64,000 nucleotides of DNA, taken from contig NZ_WPCV01000002.1 of the NCBI RefSeq assembly GCF_018035235.1, positions 992,001-1,056,000 on the forward strand, read 5' to 3'. This document shows positions 1-9,926 of this stretch, one piece after another; the stretch's first letter is position 1, and each line of letters opens with the position of its first letter. This DNA is from Citrobacter sp. On2M. Lineage in GTDB: Bacteria; Pseudomonadota; Gammaproteobacteria; Enterobacterales; Enterobacteriaceae. Position numbers and translations under genes: made by a program. The notes beneath the pieces were generated by a model. That model had not been told where the DNA came from, did not search any database, and was given only the letters and a program-made list of their open reading frames with translations.

Positions 1-197
1 GCGTGATATGCATACCTGCCGTGGCGGAACAGACAGCGACGGCGTGTTGATTTCCTGTCAACTGGCAGAAGGCTTCTTCCAGCTGTTGATTCTTCGGGCC
101 AGTGGTTATCCATCCAGAGTCCAGCACTGCTTTCACGGCTGCAAGCTCTTCAGCACCCATTGCCGGGCGAGAGAAAGGCAAAAAGTCAGGCATCATT
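1..197 (-). CDS. arnB: UDP-4-amino-4-deoxy-L-arabinose aminotransferase, N-terminal part, runs off the left edge
   Basis: Only the first 65 codons are present. The reverse strand reads [14 protein letters not shown] and continues with [15 protein letters not shown] and a [10 protein letters not shown] segment, which I recognise as the N-terminus of ArnB, a PLP-dependent DegT/DnrJ/EryC1-family aminotransferase. It makes UDP-L-Ara4N in the cytoplasm for lipid A modification and polymyxin resistance. Two adjacent ATG codons (197-195 and 194-192) could start the protein. An AAGGA Shine-Dalgarno lies 5 nt before the first and 8 nt before the second, so the second (MPDFLP) may be the real one. In E. 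coli this gene begins the arn operon, which would continue outside the window. The ais gene usually found next to it is missing. Confidence 0.9.
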
Positions 198-296
198 ATT
201 CCTTCAAGCCATTTAACGCTACCGAAGTTTTATTTTTAGGACTAAACAGGGGCGTCGTTAATTATTTCATCAGGCTACAAAGGTTAATGGCCAAAG

Positions 297-313
297 GTTA
301 ATTTATCCTTAAG
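297..313 (-). promoter_or_regulatory. PmrA (BasR) box candidate upstream of arnB
   Basis: On the minus strand this reads CTTAAG-GATAA-ATTAAC, two half-sites 11 bp apart. That resembles the PmrA/BasR consensus YTTAAK-N5-YTTAAK. A further TTAAC-type half-site lies downstream and a CTTAAA upstream. The site is about 100 nt before the arnB start, a suitable place for the known PmrA control of arn operons. I cannot assign a clear -10 element. The rest of the 198-477 gap is AT-rich, with no other recognisable gene or site. Confidence 0.45.
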
Positions 314-477
314 AGTTTAAGGTTTGGGATGTCAAGATAAAGACAAGAGGGAGGTGATTTATTTGTTTGAATATAAAATATTTTTATACAACGTGGCGGC
401 ATTGGCTTCTGTGCTGAATGCTGAAAACAATACCGCTATTGTGAACATTGTTTATATTACGTTTAAACTCGTTAGAC

Positions 478-903
478 TTACAGTAGTCCTTTCAAGGTTA
501 ACGTTTTTCGCGTGGCGATATTTAAGTCGTAGGTACCAAGATCTTCCGCTTTAACCCACGCGAAATCTTGAAACTCTTCGTTAATGTTCACTTCACGATT
601 AGCTGCCACGCAATCGAAGATGAGATAAATCATATAAATCTCTTCCCGACTGCCATCGGCATAGGTTTTGGTGCGAATATCATCGCTGAAGGTCCACGGA
701 GTAATTTCTGATAATACCAGTTGTTCACCCAGCTCCTCCCTCACTTCCCGACGCAAAGCCTCTTCGATGCGCTCACCCGGCTCAACGCCACCACCAGAAA
801 GCGCCCACTGACCGGGAAACACGCCGCGGTCATCTGCCATTTTACACAGTAAATAGCAGCCATCGTTTTGAATTAAGGGGCAAACAATTGTTCTTTGGCG
901 CAT
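478..903 (-). CDS. nudI: Nudix hydrolase NudI (pyrimidine deoxynucleoside triphosphatase)
   Basis: A 141-residue protein, the same length as E. coli NudI and very similar along its whole length. The Nudix box G-x5-E-x7-REVxEExG occupies residues 38-59 (G38, E44, R52, E53, E56, E57, G59), providing the Mg-binding glutamates. The family enzyme hydrolyses dTTP, dUTP and dCTP to monophosphate plus pyrophosphate, suggesting a nucleotide pool cleansing role in the cytoplasm. The gene stands alone, transcribed toward arnB and away from yfaZ. The start was chosen because [10 protein letters not shown] matches the known family N-terminus. Confidence 0.93.
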   Translation of the reverse strand: MRQRTIVCPLIQNDGCYLLCKMADDRGVFPGQWALSGGGVEPGERIEEALRREVREELGEQLVLSEITPWTFSDDIRTKTYADGSREEIYMIYLIFDCVAANREVNINEEFQDFAWVKAEDLGTYDLNIATRKTLTLKGLL

Positions 904-1140
904 AGGTCAAGTCCTTCCAGGGGATTGATAATTCGATCATTCACCTATCTTACCTTTTGCTGGCTGGAGAAAAAACGCTTCATCGACGATTAAGTCCGTG
1001 TGACCGGGGAAAAATTGATAGTTGTTGAAAATGGTATTCAGGGGTACACAACGATACGTTTTATACAAAAATTTAACATTATCTCGTCTCATTAAGTAGT
1101 ATTTAGTTACAATATGGCAGTGCATCGCTTTTTTAGTTCA

Positions 1141-1168
1141 TTGATTCCTCGCCATCTGGCAGTACAAT
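1141..1168 (+). promoter_or_regulatory. Candidate sigma-70 promoter for yfaZ
   Basis: TTGATT (1141-1146), a 16-bp spacer and TACAAT (1163-1168) form a reasonable -35/-10 pair about 50 nt before the yfaZ start. The remainder of the 904-1216 gap is AT-rich and must also hold the divergent nudI promoter, but I cannot pick that one out with confidence. Confidence 0.45.
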
Positions 1169-1216
1169 CCCTCGGTTTTGGGGCTATGTTTTGATTTTTG
1201 CTTGAAAGGATAGAAA

Positions 1217-1759
1217 ATGAAAAAAAGTTTAATGTTGGGTTTTGCCGGCATGCTGTTTGTTTCTGCGTCGGCGAGCGCAATTAGCATTAGTGGCCAGGCT
1301 GGCGAAGATTACACCAACCTTGGGTTCGGTATGGGCACCGAGACTACGGGGCTGGCCGTCAGTGGTAACTGGATGCATAACGATGACGACGGCGATGCAG
1401 CTGGTCTGGGGTTAGGTTTGAATGTTCCACTCGGTCCGCTGTTGGCAACGGTGGGTGGGAAAGGCATTTATACTAACCCGAATGATGGTGATGAGGGTTA
1501 CGCGGCGGCGGTCGGTGGTGGTTTACAGTGGCCGATTGGCGACAGCATCCGCCTGTTTGGCGAGTATTATTATTCTCCCGATTCGCTTTCCAGCGGTATC
1601 GACAGCTATGAAGAGGCTAATGCCGGTGCACGTCTGACCATTATGCGTCCGCTGAGTATTGAAGCCGGTTATCGCTACCTGAACCTTGCTGGCAAAGACG
1701 GCAACCGCGATAACGCGATTGCTGATGGCCCGTACGTTGGGGTTAACGCGAGTTTCTGA
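1217..1759 (+). CDS. yfaZ: YfaZ, putative outer membrane beta-barrel protein
   Basis: A 180-residue protein with a Sec signal peptide (positive MKK, hydrophobic core, likely cleavage after Ala21 in ...SASA). The mature part is glycine- and aromatic-rich with alternating hydrophobic residues and ends in Phe (...GVNASF), the usual C-terminal signature of outer membrane beta-barrels recognised by the BAM machinery. It matches the YfaZ family, annotated as a predicted porin; no substrate is known. An AAAGGA Shine-Dalgarno lies about 8 nt before the ATG. The gene is followed by yfaY on the same strand after a 79-bp gap. Confidence 0.88.
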   Translation: MKKSLMLGFAGMLFVSASASAISISGQAGEDYTNLGFGMGTETTGLAVSGNWMHNDDDGDAAGLGLGLNVPLGPLLATVGGKGIYTNPNDGDEGYAAAVGGGLQWPIGDSIRLFGEYYYSPDSLSSGIDSYEEANAGARLTIMRPLSIEAGYRYLNLAGKDGNRDNAIADGPYVGVNASF

Positions 1760-1766
1760 TTTTTCC

Positions 1767-1787
1767 GGCGCGGCGTTCAGTCGCGCC
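1767..1787 (+). terminator. Weak stem-loop after yfaZ
   Basis: GGCGCG and CGCGCC form a 6-bp GC stem around a 9-nt loop just after the yfaZ stop codon. There is no proper T-tract, so it may attenuate rather than terminate before yfaY. Confidence 0.35.
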
Positions 1788-1838
1788 TTCCCCCCTCCAT
1801 GCGTTATAGTGTTTTCATCATAAAAGCAGGAGAACACG

Positions 1839-3041
1839 ATGTTAAACGTGGAGATGCTATCCACCGGGGATGAGGTGTTGCACGGACAAATTGTCGACAC
1901 CAATGCCGCCTGGCTGGCCGATTTTTTCTTTCATCAGGGTTTACCGTTAACACGTCGCAACACAGTAGGTGACAATCTTGACGATTTGGTCGCCGTTTTG
2001 CGTGAGCGTAGCGAACACGCCGACGTACTGATCGTTAACGGCGGTCTGGGGCCGACCAGCGATGATTTGAGCGCGCTGGCGGCGGCAACGGCTAAAGGCG
2101 AAGGGCTGGTGTTGCATGAAGCCTGGCTCGCCGAGATGGAACGTTATTTCCGTGAACGCGGCCGCGTGATGGCACCAAGCAACCGCAAACAGGCTGAGCT
2201 TCCCGCCAGCGCGGAGTTTATCAATAATCCAGTAGGTACTGCATGCGGGTTTGCCCTGAGGCTTAACCGCTGCCTGATGTTCTTTACGCCGGGTGTACCA
2301 TCAGAATTTAAAGTCATGGTTGAGCATGAGATCCTGCCGCGTTTGCGTGAGCGCTTTTCACTGTCTCAACCCCCGCTATGCCTGCGATTAACCACCTTTG
2401 GCCGCTCTGAAAGCGAGTTGGCACAAAGCCTGGATCTGCTGACTTTGCCACCGGGCGTAACAATGGGGTATCGCTCGTCGATGCCGATTATTGAGCTGAA
2501 ACTGACCGGTCCGGATTCCCAACGTGAAGCGATGCTGGCGCTGTGGCCTGAGGTGAAAAAGGTTGCCGGGCAAAACATGATTTTCGAAGGTACGGAAGGC
2601 TTGCCTGCGCAAATTGCCCGCACGTTACAGGAACGGCAATACAGCCTGACGCTGAGCGAACAATTCACCAGTGGTCTGGTGGCGCTGCAACTTTCGCGCG
2701 CAAATGCTCCGCTGCTCGCGAGCGAAGTGGTTCCGCCCCAGGAAGAAACGCTGGCGCAAACAGCGCACTGGGTAACCGAGCGACGCGGCAACCATTATGC
2801 GGGGCTGGCACTGGCGATATCCGCGTTCGAAAACGAACATATTAACTTTGCGCTGGCAACGCCTGATGGAACACATGCCTTACGCGTCCGGCTGAATACT
2901 AATCGCTACAGCTTGGCGATTCACCAGGAAGTGTGCGCGATGATGGCACTGAATATGCTGCGCCGTTGGCTTAACGGACAGGATATTGCCAACGAACATG
3001 GCTGGATCGACGTGGTGGAATCCCTGACGCTGCCTGCCTGA
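1839..3041 (+). CDS. yfaY: YfaY, CinA-like protein with a molybdopterin-binding-type domain and a degenerate deamidase domain
   Basis: A 400-residue protein, the same length as E. coli YfaY. Residues 4-170 form a MoaB/MogA-like CinA N-terminal domain (TGDEVLHGQIVDTN at 9-22 and NGGLGPTSDD at 67-76). The C-terminal third corresponds to the PncC-type NMN deamidase domain. At the expected catalytic motif (AESCTGG in active PncC) this protein reads SEQFTSG (273-279), so the catalytic serine aligns with Gln275. E. coli YfaY is regarded as lacking deamidase activity, which agrees. Its real function is unknown. AGGAG lies about 6 nt before the ATG. Confidence 0.9.
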   Translation: MLNVEMLSTGDEVLHGQIVDTNAAWLADFFFHQGLPLTRRNTVGDNLDDLVAVLRERSEHADVLIVNGGLGPTSDDLSALAAATAKGEGLVLHEAWLAEMERYFRERGRVMAPSNRKQAELPASAEFINNPVGTACGFALRLNRCLMFFTPGVPSEFKVMVEHEILPRLRERFSLSQPPLCLRLTTFGRSESELAQSLDLLTLPPGVTMGYRSSMPIIELKLTGPDSQREAMLALWPEVKKVAGQNMIFEGTEGLPAQIARTLQERQYSLTLSEQFTSGLVALQLSRANAPLLASEVVPPQEETLAQTAHWVTERRGNHYAGLALAISAFENEHINFALATPDGTHALRVRLNTNRYSLAIHQEVCAMMALNMLRRWLNGQDIANEHGWIDVVESLTLPA

Positions 3042-3066
3042 TTTATTCTCTCTCTTCTTTTTGTTA

Positions 3067-3096
3067 TGGGAAGGTGCCCTGGCCTTCCCATTATTA
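3067..3096 (+). terminator. Terminator-like hairpin after yfaY
   Basis: TGGGAAGG (3067-3074) and CCTTCCCA (3083-3090) form a perfect 8-bp stem with an 8-nt loop, followed by TTATTA. It lies 26 nt after the yfaY stop and separates yfaY from the rhm operon. Confidence 0.6.
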
Positions 3097-3161
3097 GTCC
3101 AACCTGTTGTACTCCCAACAAAAAAATCTGTGCGTTAGTTCACAGTTGTACTCGATTTTTC

Positions 3162-3270
3162 TCCAGCCTACTGGAAGAACGAGAGGATTTGATGTGCTTC
3201 ACAATTTTAACCACTTTAACCTACCACACTGATTCCAGTATCTCAGACTGGAGTCCAGTATGTTGGAATC
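3162..3270 (+). promoter_or_regulatory. Cluster of TCCAGT/ACTGGA palindromes before rhmR, candidate operators
   Basis: Three related elements lie in the rhmR leader. TCCAG-CCTA-CTGGA sits at 3162-3175. GATTCCAGTA (3231-3240) and GAGTCCAGTA (3251-3260) form a 20-bp-spaced direct repeat. A perfect 13-bp palindrome, ACTGGA-G-TCCAGT, fills 3247-3259 and ends at the base before the rhmR ATG. The GGAG ribosome binding site (3250-3253) is inside this last palindrome. IclR-family repressors commonly bind such sites near their own promoters, so autoregulation by RhmR is a fair inference; no site has been shown here. Confidence 0.5.
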
Positions 3271-4042
3271 AAGTAAAGTTCCCGCGCTCACCAGGGCGAT
3301 CGAAATTCTCAATCTCATTGCGCGTATCGGCCCATGCAGTGCTGCTACGATCATAGAGACGCTGGGTATACCAAAAAGTACCGCTTACCTGTTACTCAAC
3401 GAACTTAAACGTCAGCGTTTTATTAGCATTGATCATCAGGAGAATTACTGCCTGTGGACCAAGTTGGTTGAGCTGTCGGGGCACGCTCTGAGTAAGATGG
3501 ATTTACGTGAACTGGCGCGTCCACGGTTGACACAACTGATGGATGAGACCGGGTTACTTTGCCATCTGGGGATCATTGACCACGAAAGCGCGTATTACAT
3601 CCTGAAAGTGGAGTCGTCATCCACTATTAGCGTGCGCTCCCACGAGGGGAAAAGTCTTTCGCTCTATCGCTCTGGGATCGGCAAGTGTCTGCTAGCCTGG
3701 CAACCTGCCGCCGTACGTAAAGCCATTATTGAACAACTGATATGGGAACAGGCAACGCCAACCACTATCACCAGACCACAGCAGTTGAATGACGAGCTTG
3801 AGCGTATTCGTCAGCGTGGATGGAGCTTTGATAATGGCGAAGATTATCCCGATGTTCGCTGCGTCGCAGCGCCTGTTTTTAACGCTAACAATGAACTGAC
3901 CGCAGCAATTTCGGTGGTCGGCACGCGTCTGCAAATTAACGAAGAGAATCGTGACTATCTGGCCGGGAAAGCAATTGCCTGCGCCAGGGATATTTCGCGC
4001 CTGCTGGGATGGAAAAGTCCCTTCGACTCACTCGCTTCATAA
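3260..4042 (+). CDS. rhmR: IclR-family transcriptional regulator of rhamnonate catabolism
   Basis: A 260-residue protein with an N-terminal winged helix-turn-helix (about residues 8-65, including [18 protein letters not shown]) and a C-terminal IclR effector-binding domain (about 80-250, including GIGKCLLAW and [21 protein letters not shown]). It matches E. coli YfaX/RhmR closely over its full length. It lies 13 bp before rhmD, so it is the first gene of the rhm operon and probably controls it in response to L-rhamnonate or a breakdown product. GGAG is 6 nt before the ATG, inside a palindrome. Confidence 0.92.
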   Translation: MLESSKVPALTRAIEILNLIARIGPCSAATIIETLGIPKSTAYLLLNELKRQRFISIDHQENYCLWTKLVELSGHALSKMDLRELARPRLTQLMDETGLLCHLGIIDHESAYYILKVESSSTISVRSHEGKSLSLYRSGIGKCLLAWQPAAVRKAIIEQLIWEQATPTTITRPQQLNDELERIRQRGWSFDNGEDYPDVRCVAAPVFNANNELTAAISVVGTRLQINEENRDYLAGKAIACARDISRLLGWKSPFDSLAS

Positions 4043-4055
4043 AAAGGAGAACATC

Positions 4056-5261
4056 ATGACCCTACCTAAAATTAAACATGTCCGTGCCTGGTTTACCGGT
4101 GGCGCTACAGCAGATAAAGGCGCAGGCGGTGGTGATTATCACGATCAGGGCGCTAACCACTGGATTGACGATCATATCGCCACGCCAATGAGTAAATATC
4201 GTGAATACGAGCAATCACGTCAGTCTTTTGGCATCAACGTGTTAGGAACGTTGATTGTTGAAGTAGAGGCTGAGAACGGGCAGACCGGTTTTGCCGTTTC
4301 GACGGCAGGGGAGATGGGCTGCTTTATTGTGGAAAAGCATCTCAATCGTTTTATCGAAGGTAAATGCGTTAGCGATATCAAACTCATTCATGACCAGATG
4401 CTCGGTGCAACAATGTATTACTCCGGCTCTGGTGGTCTGGTCATGAACACCATCTCGTGCGTAGATCTGGCGTTGTGGGATCTGTTTGGCAAAGTGGTGG
4501 GGTTACCGGTCTATAAGTTGCTGGGTGGTGCGGTACGAGACGAAATTCAATTCTACGCGACGGGCGCGCGTCCGGATCTGGCGAAGGAGATGGGTTTTAT
4601 TGGCGGTAAAATGCCAACCCACTGGGGACCGCACGACGGGGATACCGGGATCCGCAAAGATTCGGCAATGGTTGCTGATATGCGCGAGAAATGCGGTCCT
4701 GATTTCTGGCTGATGCTCGACTGCTGGATGAGTCAGGACGTGAACTATGCCACCAAACTGGCTCATGCCTGTGCGCCACACAATCTGAAGTGGATCGAAG
4801 AGTGTCTGCCTCCGCAACAGTATGAAGGCTATCGCGAACTGAAACGCAACGCTCCGGCGGGGATGATGGTCACCAGCGGTGAACATCACGGAACGCTGCA
4901 ATCCTTCCGCACGCTGTCTGAAACTGGCATCGATATTATGCAGCCGGATGTAGGCTGGTGCGGTGGGTTAACCACGTTAGTAGAAATTGCCGCTATTGCG
5001 AAATCGCGTGGCCAACTGGTGGTGCCACATGGCTCATCAGTTTACTCACACCATGCGGTGATCACGTTCACCAACACCCCGTTCAGCGAATTCCTGATGA
5101 CCAGCCCGGATTGCTCAACGATGCGTCCGCAGTTTGATCCTATCCTTCTTGACGAACCCGTGCCCGTCAATGGCCGCATTCATAAGTCAGTGCTGGATAA
5201 ACCGGGATTTGGCGTCGAGCTTAACCGCGACTGCAATCTGAAGCGCCCTTATAGCCACTAA
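4056..5261 (+). CDS. rhmD: L-rhamnonate dehydratase
   Basis: A 401-residue enolase-superfamily enzyme (mandelate racemase group) that dehydrates L-rhamnonate to 2-keto-3-deoxy-L-rhamnonate in the cytoplasm. The Mg-binding carboxylates are visible as D222 (in LDCWM), E248 (in WIEECLPP) and E276 (in SGEHHG); they correspond to D226, E252 and E280 in the four-residue-longer E. coli RhmD. The SGEHHG and [12 protein letters not shown] histidines belong to the active-site region. The ATG at 4056 has a strong AAGGAG 6 nt upstream. It lies between rhmR and rhmT in one operon. Confidence 0.95.
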   Translation: MTLPKIKHVRAWFTGGATADKGAGGGDYHDQGANHWIDDHIATPMSKYREYEQSRQSFGINVLGTLIVEVEAENGQTGFAVSTAGEMGCFIVEKHLNRFIEGKCVSDIKLIHDQMLGATMYYSGSGGLVMNTISCVDLALWDLFGKVVGLPVYKLLGGAVRDEIQFYATGARPDLAKEMGFIGGKMPTHWGPHDGDTGIRKDSAMVADMREKCGPDFWLMLDCWMSQDVNYATKLAHACAPHNLKWIEECLPPQQYEGYRELKRNAPAGMMVTSGEHHGTLQSFRTLSETGIDIMQPDVGWCGGLTTLVEIAAIAKSRGQLVVPHGSSVYSHHAVITFTNTPFSEFLMTSPDCSTMRPQFDPILLDEPVPVNGRIHKSVLDKPGFGVELNRDCNLKRPYSH

Positions 5262-5317
5262 TGACCTGTGCGTTGCCTTTTTCACGGCAACGCCCTCATT
5301 TTTTTGAGGATTTTGCT

Positions 5318-6607
5318 ATGAGTACCACGTTACTTGACGGTGTGGTGAAGAAAAACCGTGCCCGTTTGATTCCCTTTATGCTGGCGCTGTATGTGCTGGC
5401 GTTTCTTGACCGCTCGAACATCGGGTTTGCCAAAGAGACCTATCAGATTGATACCGGCCTGAGCAATGAAGCTTATGCATTGGGAGCAGGAATTTTCTTT
5501 GTGGTTTACGCCTTTCTGGGCGTTCCTGCCAACTTGTTGATGCGTAAATTTGGCGCCAGAACCTGGATTGGTACCACCACGTTGCTGTGGGGATTTCTCT
5601 CTGCGGCGATGGCATGGGCGGATACGGAAGCGAAGTTTCTGATTATCCGTACTCTGCTGGGTGCGGCAGAGGCGGGCTTCTTCCCCGGTATGATTTACCT
5701 GACATCGCAGTGGTTCCCCCAGCGCAATCGCGCCAGCATTATGGGCCTGTTCTACATGGGGGCGCCGCTGGCATTAACCCTGGGATCGCCGCTGTCTGGC
5801 GCGCTGCTTGAGATGCACGGTTTTATGGGACATCCGGGGTGGTTTTGGATGTTTGTTATCGAAGGTTTATTGGCGGTAGGCGCAGGGGTTTTCACCTTCT
5901 TCTGGCTTGACGACACGCCACAGCAGGCGCGTTTCCTGAGCGCTGACGAAAAGGCTGCGCTCATTAGCCAACTGGCGAGTGAAGAGGAGAAAAAGGTGAC
6001 GTCGCGACTGTCGGATGCACTGCGTAATGGTCGTGTCTGGCAACTGGCGATTATCTATCTGACGATTCAGGTCGCAGTGTATGGCTTGATCTTCTTCTTG
6101 CCCACTCAGGTTGCGGCATTGTTAGGGACAAAAGTTGGCTTTACGGCTTCAGTCGTGACGGCGATACCGTGGGTCGCGGCGCTGTTTGGCACCTGGCTTA
6201 TTCCCCGCTACTCCGATCGCACTGGCGACCGACGTAACGTTGCTGCGCTTACGCTGCTGGCGGCCGGGATTGGCATTGGCCTGTCCGGGCTGGTTTCACC
6301 AATACTGGCGATCGTGGCGCTCTGCGTCGCGGCGGTCGGTTTCATCGCCGTACAGCCGGTGTTCTGGACGATGCCAACGCAACTTCTTTCCGGCACAGCG
6401 CTGGCGGCAGGGATTGGTTTCGTCAACCTGTTTGGTGCTGTAGGCGGGTTTATTGCTCCCATTTTGCGCGTCAAAGCCGAAACGTTGTTTGCCAGCGATG
6501 CGGCAGGACTGCTGGTCCTGGCGGGCGTCGCGATTATTGGCTCGCTTATCATCTTTACGCTGAGTGTGAACCGTTCGGTTTCACAAACCGGCGCTGCGCA
6601 TCATTAA
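5318..6607 (+). CDS. rhmT: MFS transporter, probable L-rhamnonate uptake permease
   Basis: A 429-residue inner membrane protein of the anion:cation symporter family of the major facilitator superfamily, with about 12 hydrophobic segments. The motif LDRSNIGFA lies near residue 30, and a hydrophilic central loop (about 200-225) separates the two six-helix halves. It closely matches E. coli YfaV. The substrate is inferred from the operon: the flanking genes encode the dehydratase and aldolase of L-rhamnonate breakdown. I chose the ATG at 5318, which follows TGAGGA and matches the family N-terminus [13 protein letters not shown]. Confidence 0.9.
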   Translation: MSTTLLDGVVKKNRARLIPFMLALYVLAFLDRSNIGFAKETYQIDTGLSNEAYALGAGIFFVVYAFLGVPANLLMRKFGARTWIGTTTLLWGFLSAAMAWADTEAKFLIIRTLLGAAEAGFFPGMIYLTSQWFPQRNRASIMGLFYMGAPLALTLGSPLSGALLEMHGFMGHPGWFWMFVIEGLLAVGAGVFTFFWLDDTPQQARFLSADEKAALISQLASEEEKKVTSRLSDALRNGRVWQLAIIYLTIQVAVYGLIFFLPTQVAALLGTKVGFTASVVTAIPWVAALFGTWLIPRYSDRTGDRRNVAALTLLAAGIGIGLSGLVSPILAIVALCVAAVGFIAVQPVFWTMPTQLLSGTALAAGIGFVNLFGAVGGFIAPILRVKAETLFASDAAGLLVLAGVAIIGSLIIFTLSVNRSVSQTGAAHH

Positions 6608-6632
6608 TCTTATCTACGTTGTAAGGATCGTT

Positions 6633-7436
6633 ATGAACGCATTGTTATCAAACTCTTTCAAAGAAGGATTGTTGAGAGGAGAGGTCCAGGTTGGCCTGTG
6701 GCTCAGTTCGACCACCTCCTATATGGCGGAGATTGCCGCTACATCAGGCTATGACTGGTTATTGATTGATGGTGAACATGCGCCGAATACGGTGCAAGAT
6801 CTCTACCACCAACTCCAGGCGATTGCGCCTTATTCCAGTCAACCGGTGGTCCGTCCCGTTGAGGGTAGTAAGGCGTTGATTAAGCAGGTACTGGATATTG
6901 GTGCGCAGACGCTGCTGATCCCAATGGTCGACAGTGCAGAGCAGGCGCGTCAGGTGGTTTCCGCCACTCGTTATCCTCCGCTCGGCGAGCGTGGCGTTGG
7001 TGCCAGCGTGGCGCGAGCGGCGCGCTGGGGGCGTATCGACAAGTATATGGAACGGGCCAATGAATCACTCTGTCTGCTGGTTCAGGTCGAGAGTAAAGCA
7101 GCCCTGGATAATCTGGATGCGATTCTGGACGTTGAAGGTATTGACGGTGTCTTTATTGGCCCGGCGGATCTTTCTGCATCACTGGGCTATCCGGATAACG
7201 CCGGACACCCGGAGGTGCAGCGGATCATTGAACAGTGCATTCGCCGTATCCGCGCAGCCGGTAAAGCCGCAGGATTCCTCGCGGTTGACCCGGCAATGGC
7301 GCAAAAATGTCTGCACTGGGGCGCGAACTTTGTCGCTGTAGGCGTTGATACCATGCTTTATACTGAAGCGCTGGATCGCCGGTTGGCAATATTTAAGCCG
7401 GAGAAGACTGCACAAACGTTAAAAAGCAGTTACTAA
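6633..7436 (+). CDS. rhmA: 2-keto-3-deoxy-L-rhamnonate aldolase
   Basis: A 267-residue HpcH/HpaI-family class II aldolase that splits 2-keto-3-deoxy-L-rhamnonate into pyruvate and L-lactaldehyde. Family motifs are present: [11 protein letters not shown] near residue 45 with the catalytic-site histidine, [18 protein letters not shown], and [14 protein letters not shown] near 175. Length and sequence match E. coli RhmA/YfaU. It is the last gene of the rhm operon, 25 bp after rhmT with a TAAGGA ribosome binding site, and is followed by a strong hairpin. Confidence 0.95.
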   Translation: MNALLSNSFKEGLLRGEVQVGLWLSSTTSYMAEIAATSGYDWLLIDGEHAPNTVQDLYHQLQAIAPYSSQPVVRPVEGSKALIKQVLDIGAQTLLIPMVDSAEQARQVVSATRYPPLGERGVGASVARAARWGRIDKYMERANESLCLLVQVESKAALDNLDAILDVEGIDGVFIGPADLSASLGYPDNAGHPEVQRIIEQCIRRIRAAGKAAGFLAVDPAMAQKCLHWGANFVAVGVDTMLYTEALDRRLAIFKPEKTAQTLKSSY

Positions 7437-7473
7437 TATCAGGCCCGATGGTGTAAGGCTATCGGGCCTGATA
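7437..7473. terminator. Bidirectional hairpin between rhmA and glpC
   Basis: TATCAGGCCCGAT (7437-7449) and ATCGGGCCTGATA (7461-7473) form a perfect 13-bp stem with an 11-nt loop. It begins at the rhmA stop codon and ends 6 bp from the glpC stop codon, so it can end or protect both convergent transcripts. The core resembles a REP unit. Confidence 0.75.
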
Positions 7474-7479
7474 CAGCGC

Positions 7480-8670
7480 TTAACTTAGCGCTTTTGCTAA
7501 CAGGGTAATGGGATGCTCACAACGAAGGCTTGTCGACATCTCAATCTGCCATTTACAGGTTTCGCAGTCGGTGACGACGATATCCGCGCCGCTTTCTTCA
7601 ATCTGACGGAATAACGGTGCGCCAATAGACTGTGAAGTCGGGTAGTTTTCCTTTTTAAAGCCGTAAGTCCCGGCAATCCCGCAGCATTGAGAATCCAGCA
7701 CCGTCAGCTCCAGCCCCGGAATTTTTCGCAGCAGTTCCAACGTGTAGAGTGTCCAGCCCATTTTCTCCATGTGGCATGGCGTGTGGTAGACCACTTTCAG
7801 CGGCAGTGTTTTCAGCGGTAGCGTTTTGCCTTCATCCAGCTTGCGCCACAGCCAGCGGGTTGCCAGCTCAATGTGTTCGCGTAGGCCTGCGTTATCGACG
7901 TCCAGCACTTCCGGATATTCATCGCGTAGCGCAAAGGTGCAGGTTGATGAAGTGGCGATCACTGGAATGCCTTTGCCGTCAATCGCTTCCCGGAGCGAGG
8001 CCACGTTGCTCACCGCCTGTTTACGTGCTTTATCGGTAAAGCCGTTGGCAATCAGCGGCACGCCGCAGCACTTCTCTTTGCTCAGCAGTTGAACGCCGGT
8101 TCCCATGGCGTTGAGCACCTTGATCAGATCTTTACCGAGCTGCGGATGGTTGTAATTTACAAAACAGCCGTGGAAAAAGGCGACCTGATCCTGATACTGC
8201 GCTTGCTGGGCGGCAACGCTGCGATACCAGCGGCGGAAGGTGCCAAAAGAGTATTTCGGTAGCGTACGGCGATGATCGATTTTTAGCGCGTAATCCAGCA
8301 GCTGGCGTACCGGTTTCAGTGACGTAGCCGTGTTCACTATCGGGGCGAAGGGTGTGGATACGCTACCCATTAAATCGGTATGGCTTAAGACAAAGTTACG
8401 TATAGACGGACGCGTCGTGTCGTATTTGGCGCGTGCGCGTTGGATGATATCGCCAATTTTCACATCTGACGGACAAGCCACTTCGCAGCGCTTACAGTTG
8501 ATACAGTATTTCAGCGCATCGTCATATAACGCGCCATCTTTCAGACGCAGACGTTCTCCGTCCGGGCCAGCCTGTTTAGGGCCAGGGTAGTTTGGATTGA
8601 CGCGACTAACCGGGCAGGCGGTGGTGCACACCGTACATTTGATACAACTTTCAAAACGTGTGTCGCTCAT
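7480..8670 (-). CDS. glpC: Anaerobic glycerol-3-phosphate dehydrogenase subunit C
   Basis: A 396-residue iron-sulfur subunit that anchors GlpAB to the inner membrane and passes electrons to menaquinone. Two ferredoxin-type motifs lie near the N-terminus: C9-x2-C12-x2-C15-x3-C19-P and a second [12 protein letters not shown] near residue 56. Two later CCG modules (EKCCGVP and DSQCCGIAG) are typical of heterodisulfide-reductase-like electron carriers. Length equals the E. coli protein. The start overlaps the glpB stop by 4 bp, showing translational coupling in glpACB. Confidence 0.95.
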   Translation of the reverse strand: MSDTRFESCIKCTVCTTACPVSRVNPNYPGPKQAGPDGERLRLKDGALYDDALKYCINCKRCEVACPSDVKIGDIIQRARAKYDTTRPSIRNFVLSHTDLMGSVSTPFAPIVNTATSLKPVRQLLDYALKIDHRRTLPKYSFGTFRRWYRSVAAQQAQYQDQVAFFHGCFVNYNHPQLGKDLIKVLNAMGTGVQLLSKEKCCGVPLIANGFTDKARKQAVSNVASLREAIDGKGIPVIATSSTCTFALRDEYPEVLDVDNAGLREHIELATRWLWRKLDEGKTLPLKTLPLKVVYHTPCHMEKMGWTLYTLELLRKIPGLELTVLDSQCCGIAGTYGFKKENYPTSQSIGAPLFRQIEESGADIVVTDCETCKWQIEMSTSLRCEHPITLLAKALS

Positions 8671-9926
8671 TGCTCACCTCCTGCACGTTTCGCAATATGA
8701 TGTGCGGCATGTAAGGCGCTTACTGCGCACACGCCGCCTCCGCAACCCTGGGCGATGGGATCGAATCCGCCAAGAACGGAGCCGATGGCATACATATTAT
8801 CTATCGTTTTTCCCGCCAGTGACGGGCGTAGGGCGGTATCGGTTGTGACGCCAAACTGTTGCCATGGCTGTGGGTCGAAGACATCACGTTGATACCATTC
8901 GGCGCGGGTGGCAGTTTGCTGCACATCCAGTCCGAGGATCGGTTCGTAGATAGCCTCTCGGGTGGCGACCAGTCCGCTGCTGAAGAAACTGCCGCTGGCG
9001 AGCACGGCAAAACGTGGTCGCAAGGGAATATCGGCATGGTTACGGGTCCAGATTTCGCTGACTACGCCATCCTGACAGGTTATTTTTTTCACTTCATCGC
9101 CTGGCATCCAGACGCCGCCCTGACGCACAAACTGGCGCTGTAATTTGTTGTGCAAACGCATGCCCAGTACCGAAGGTGGTAGGGTCGGTAACAGCGACAG
9201 CGAGCAGGGAAGGCGTTCATTCAGCCACTGCCAGAGCCGCTCATCTGCCAGACCGAAGCAGGCTGGCATGATTATCATGTCGCAGGTTTTTGCTATTGGC
9301 AGCAGTGCGTCATAGAGTAGCGACCATTTATCGTCGTTATCCAGCAGACGCGCAATGTTGACGGCGCGAAACTCGGTCGGGTTATCACGCAGGACATCCA
9401 GCTCAGGGAGATCGATTTCTGCCGTTTCGACGCTGAGATTGCGTTGGCGCAGTGAGGCTGCGGCGAGATGCGCCTGAAAATCCAGTAAACCGCTAATACC
9501 CACAACGCAGATACGATCTGCGGACAGTGGCCAGACCGGAACTTCTGGTGAGCTTAACCAGGTTGAGCGCAGGGTTCCCAACGGGGTTACGCGTTGATGT
9601 GACTGAAGTACCTTGCCCTGCAAATGCGTGCCGCAATCTTCCAGCAGATTTTGCGCCTGCTGGGCCAGGTCCAGGACATTGTTCGTGCCGATGATGCTAT
9701 ATGGATGCGCGGGTGCCTGAGTGCGCAGCGTATTCAGACCCACTTCTATGTCGGTCACGGGTTGGCCATCGGGCAAGTTGCTGAGCAAATCCAGTGAGCC
9801 GGAGGAAAAATGCAGGGCGCTTTGGCCGCGAGTGACGATCGTGCAGCGCAAACCGCTTTTTTGCAGTTGCAGGCCGCACAGCAGGCCGGCCAGGCCGCCG
9901 CCGATAATGACGGAATCAAATTTCAT
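8667..9926 (-). CDS. glpB: Anaerobic glycerol-3-phosphate dehydrogenase subunit B
   Basis: A 419-residue FMN/FAD-binding subunit with an N-terminal nucleotide-binding fold ([13 protein letters not shown], residues 6-18). With GlpA it oxidises sn-glycerol-3-phosphate to dihydroxyacetone phosphate under anaerobic conditions. The open frame extends 65 codons further upstream inside glpA, but [11 protein letters not shown] is the family N-terminus and GGAGC precedes it, so the start is at 9926. It overlaps the end of glpA by 11 bp and glpC by 4 bp. Confidence 0.94.
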   Translation of the reverse strand: MKFDSVIIGGGLAGLLCGLQLQKSGLRCTIVTRGQSALHFSSGSLDLLSNLPDGQPVTDIEVGLNTLRTQAPAHPYSIIGTNNVLDLAQQAQNLLEDCGTHLQGKVLQSHQRVTPLGTLRSTWLSSPEVPVWPLSADRICVVGISGLLDFQAHLAAASLRQRNLSVETAEIDLPELDVLRDNPTEFRAVNIARLLDNDDKWSLLYDALLPIAKTCDMIIMPACFGLADERLWQWLNERLPCSLSLLPTLPPSVLGMRLHNKLQRQFVRQGGVWMPGDEVKKITCQDGVVSEIWTRNHADIPLRPRFAVLASGSFFSSGLVATREAIYEPILGLDVQQTATRAEWYQRDVFDPQPWQQFGVTTDTALRPSLAGKTIDNMYAIGSVLGGFDPIAQGCGGGVCAVSALHAAHHIAKRAGGEQ

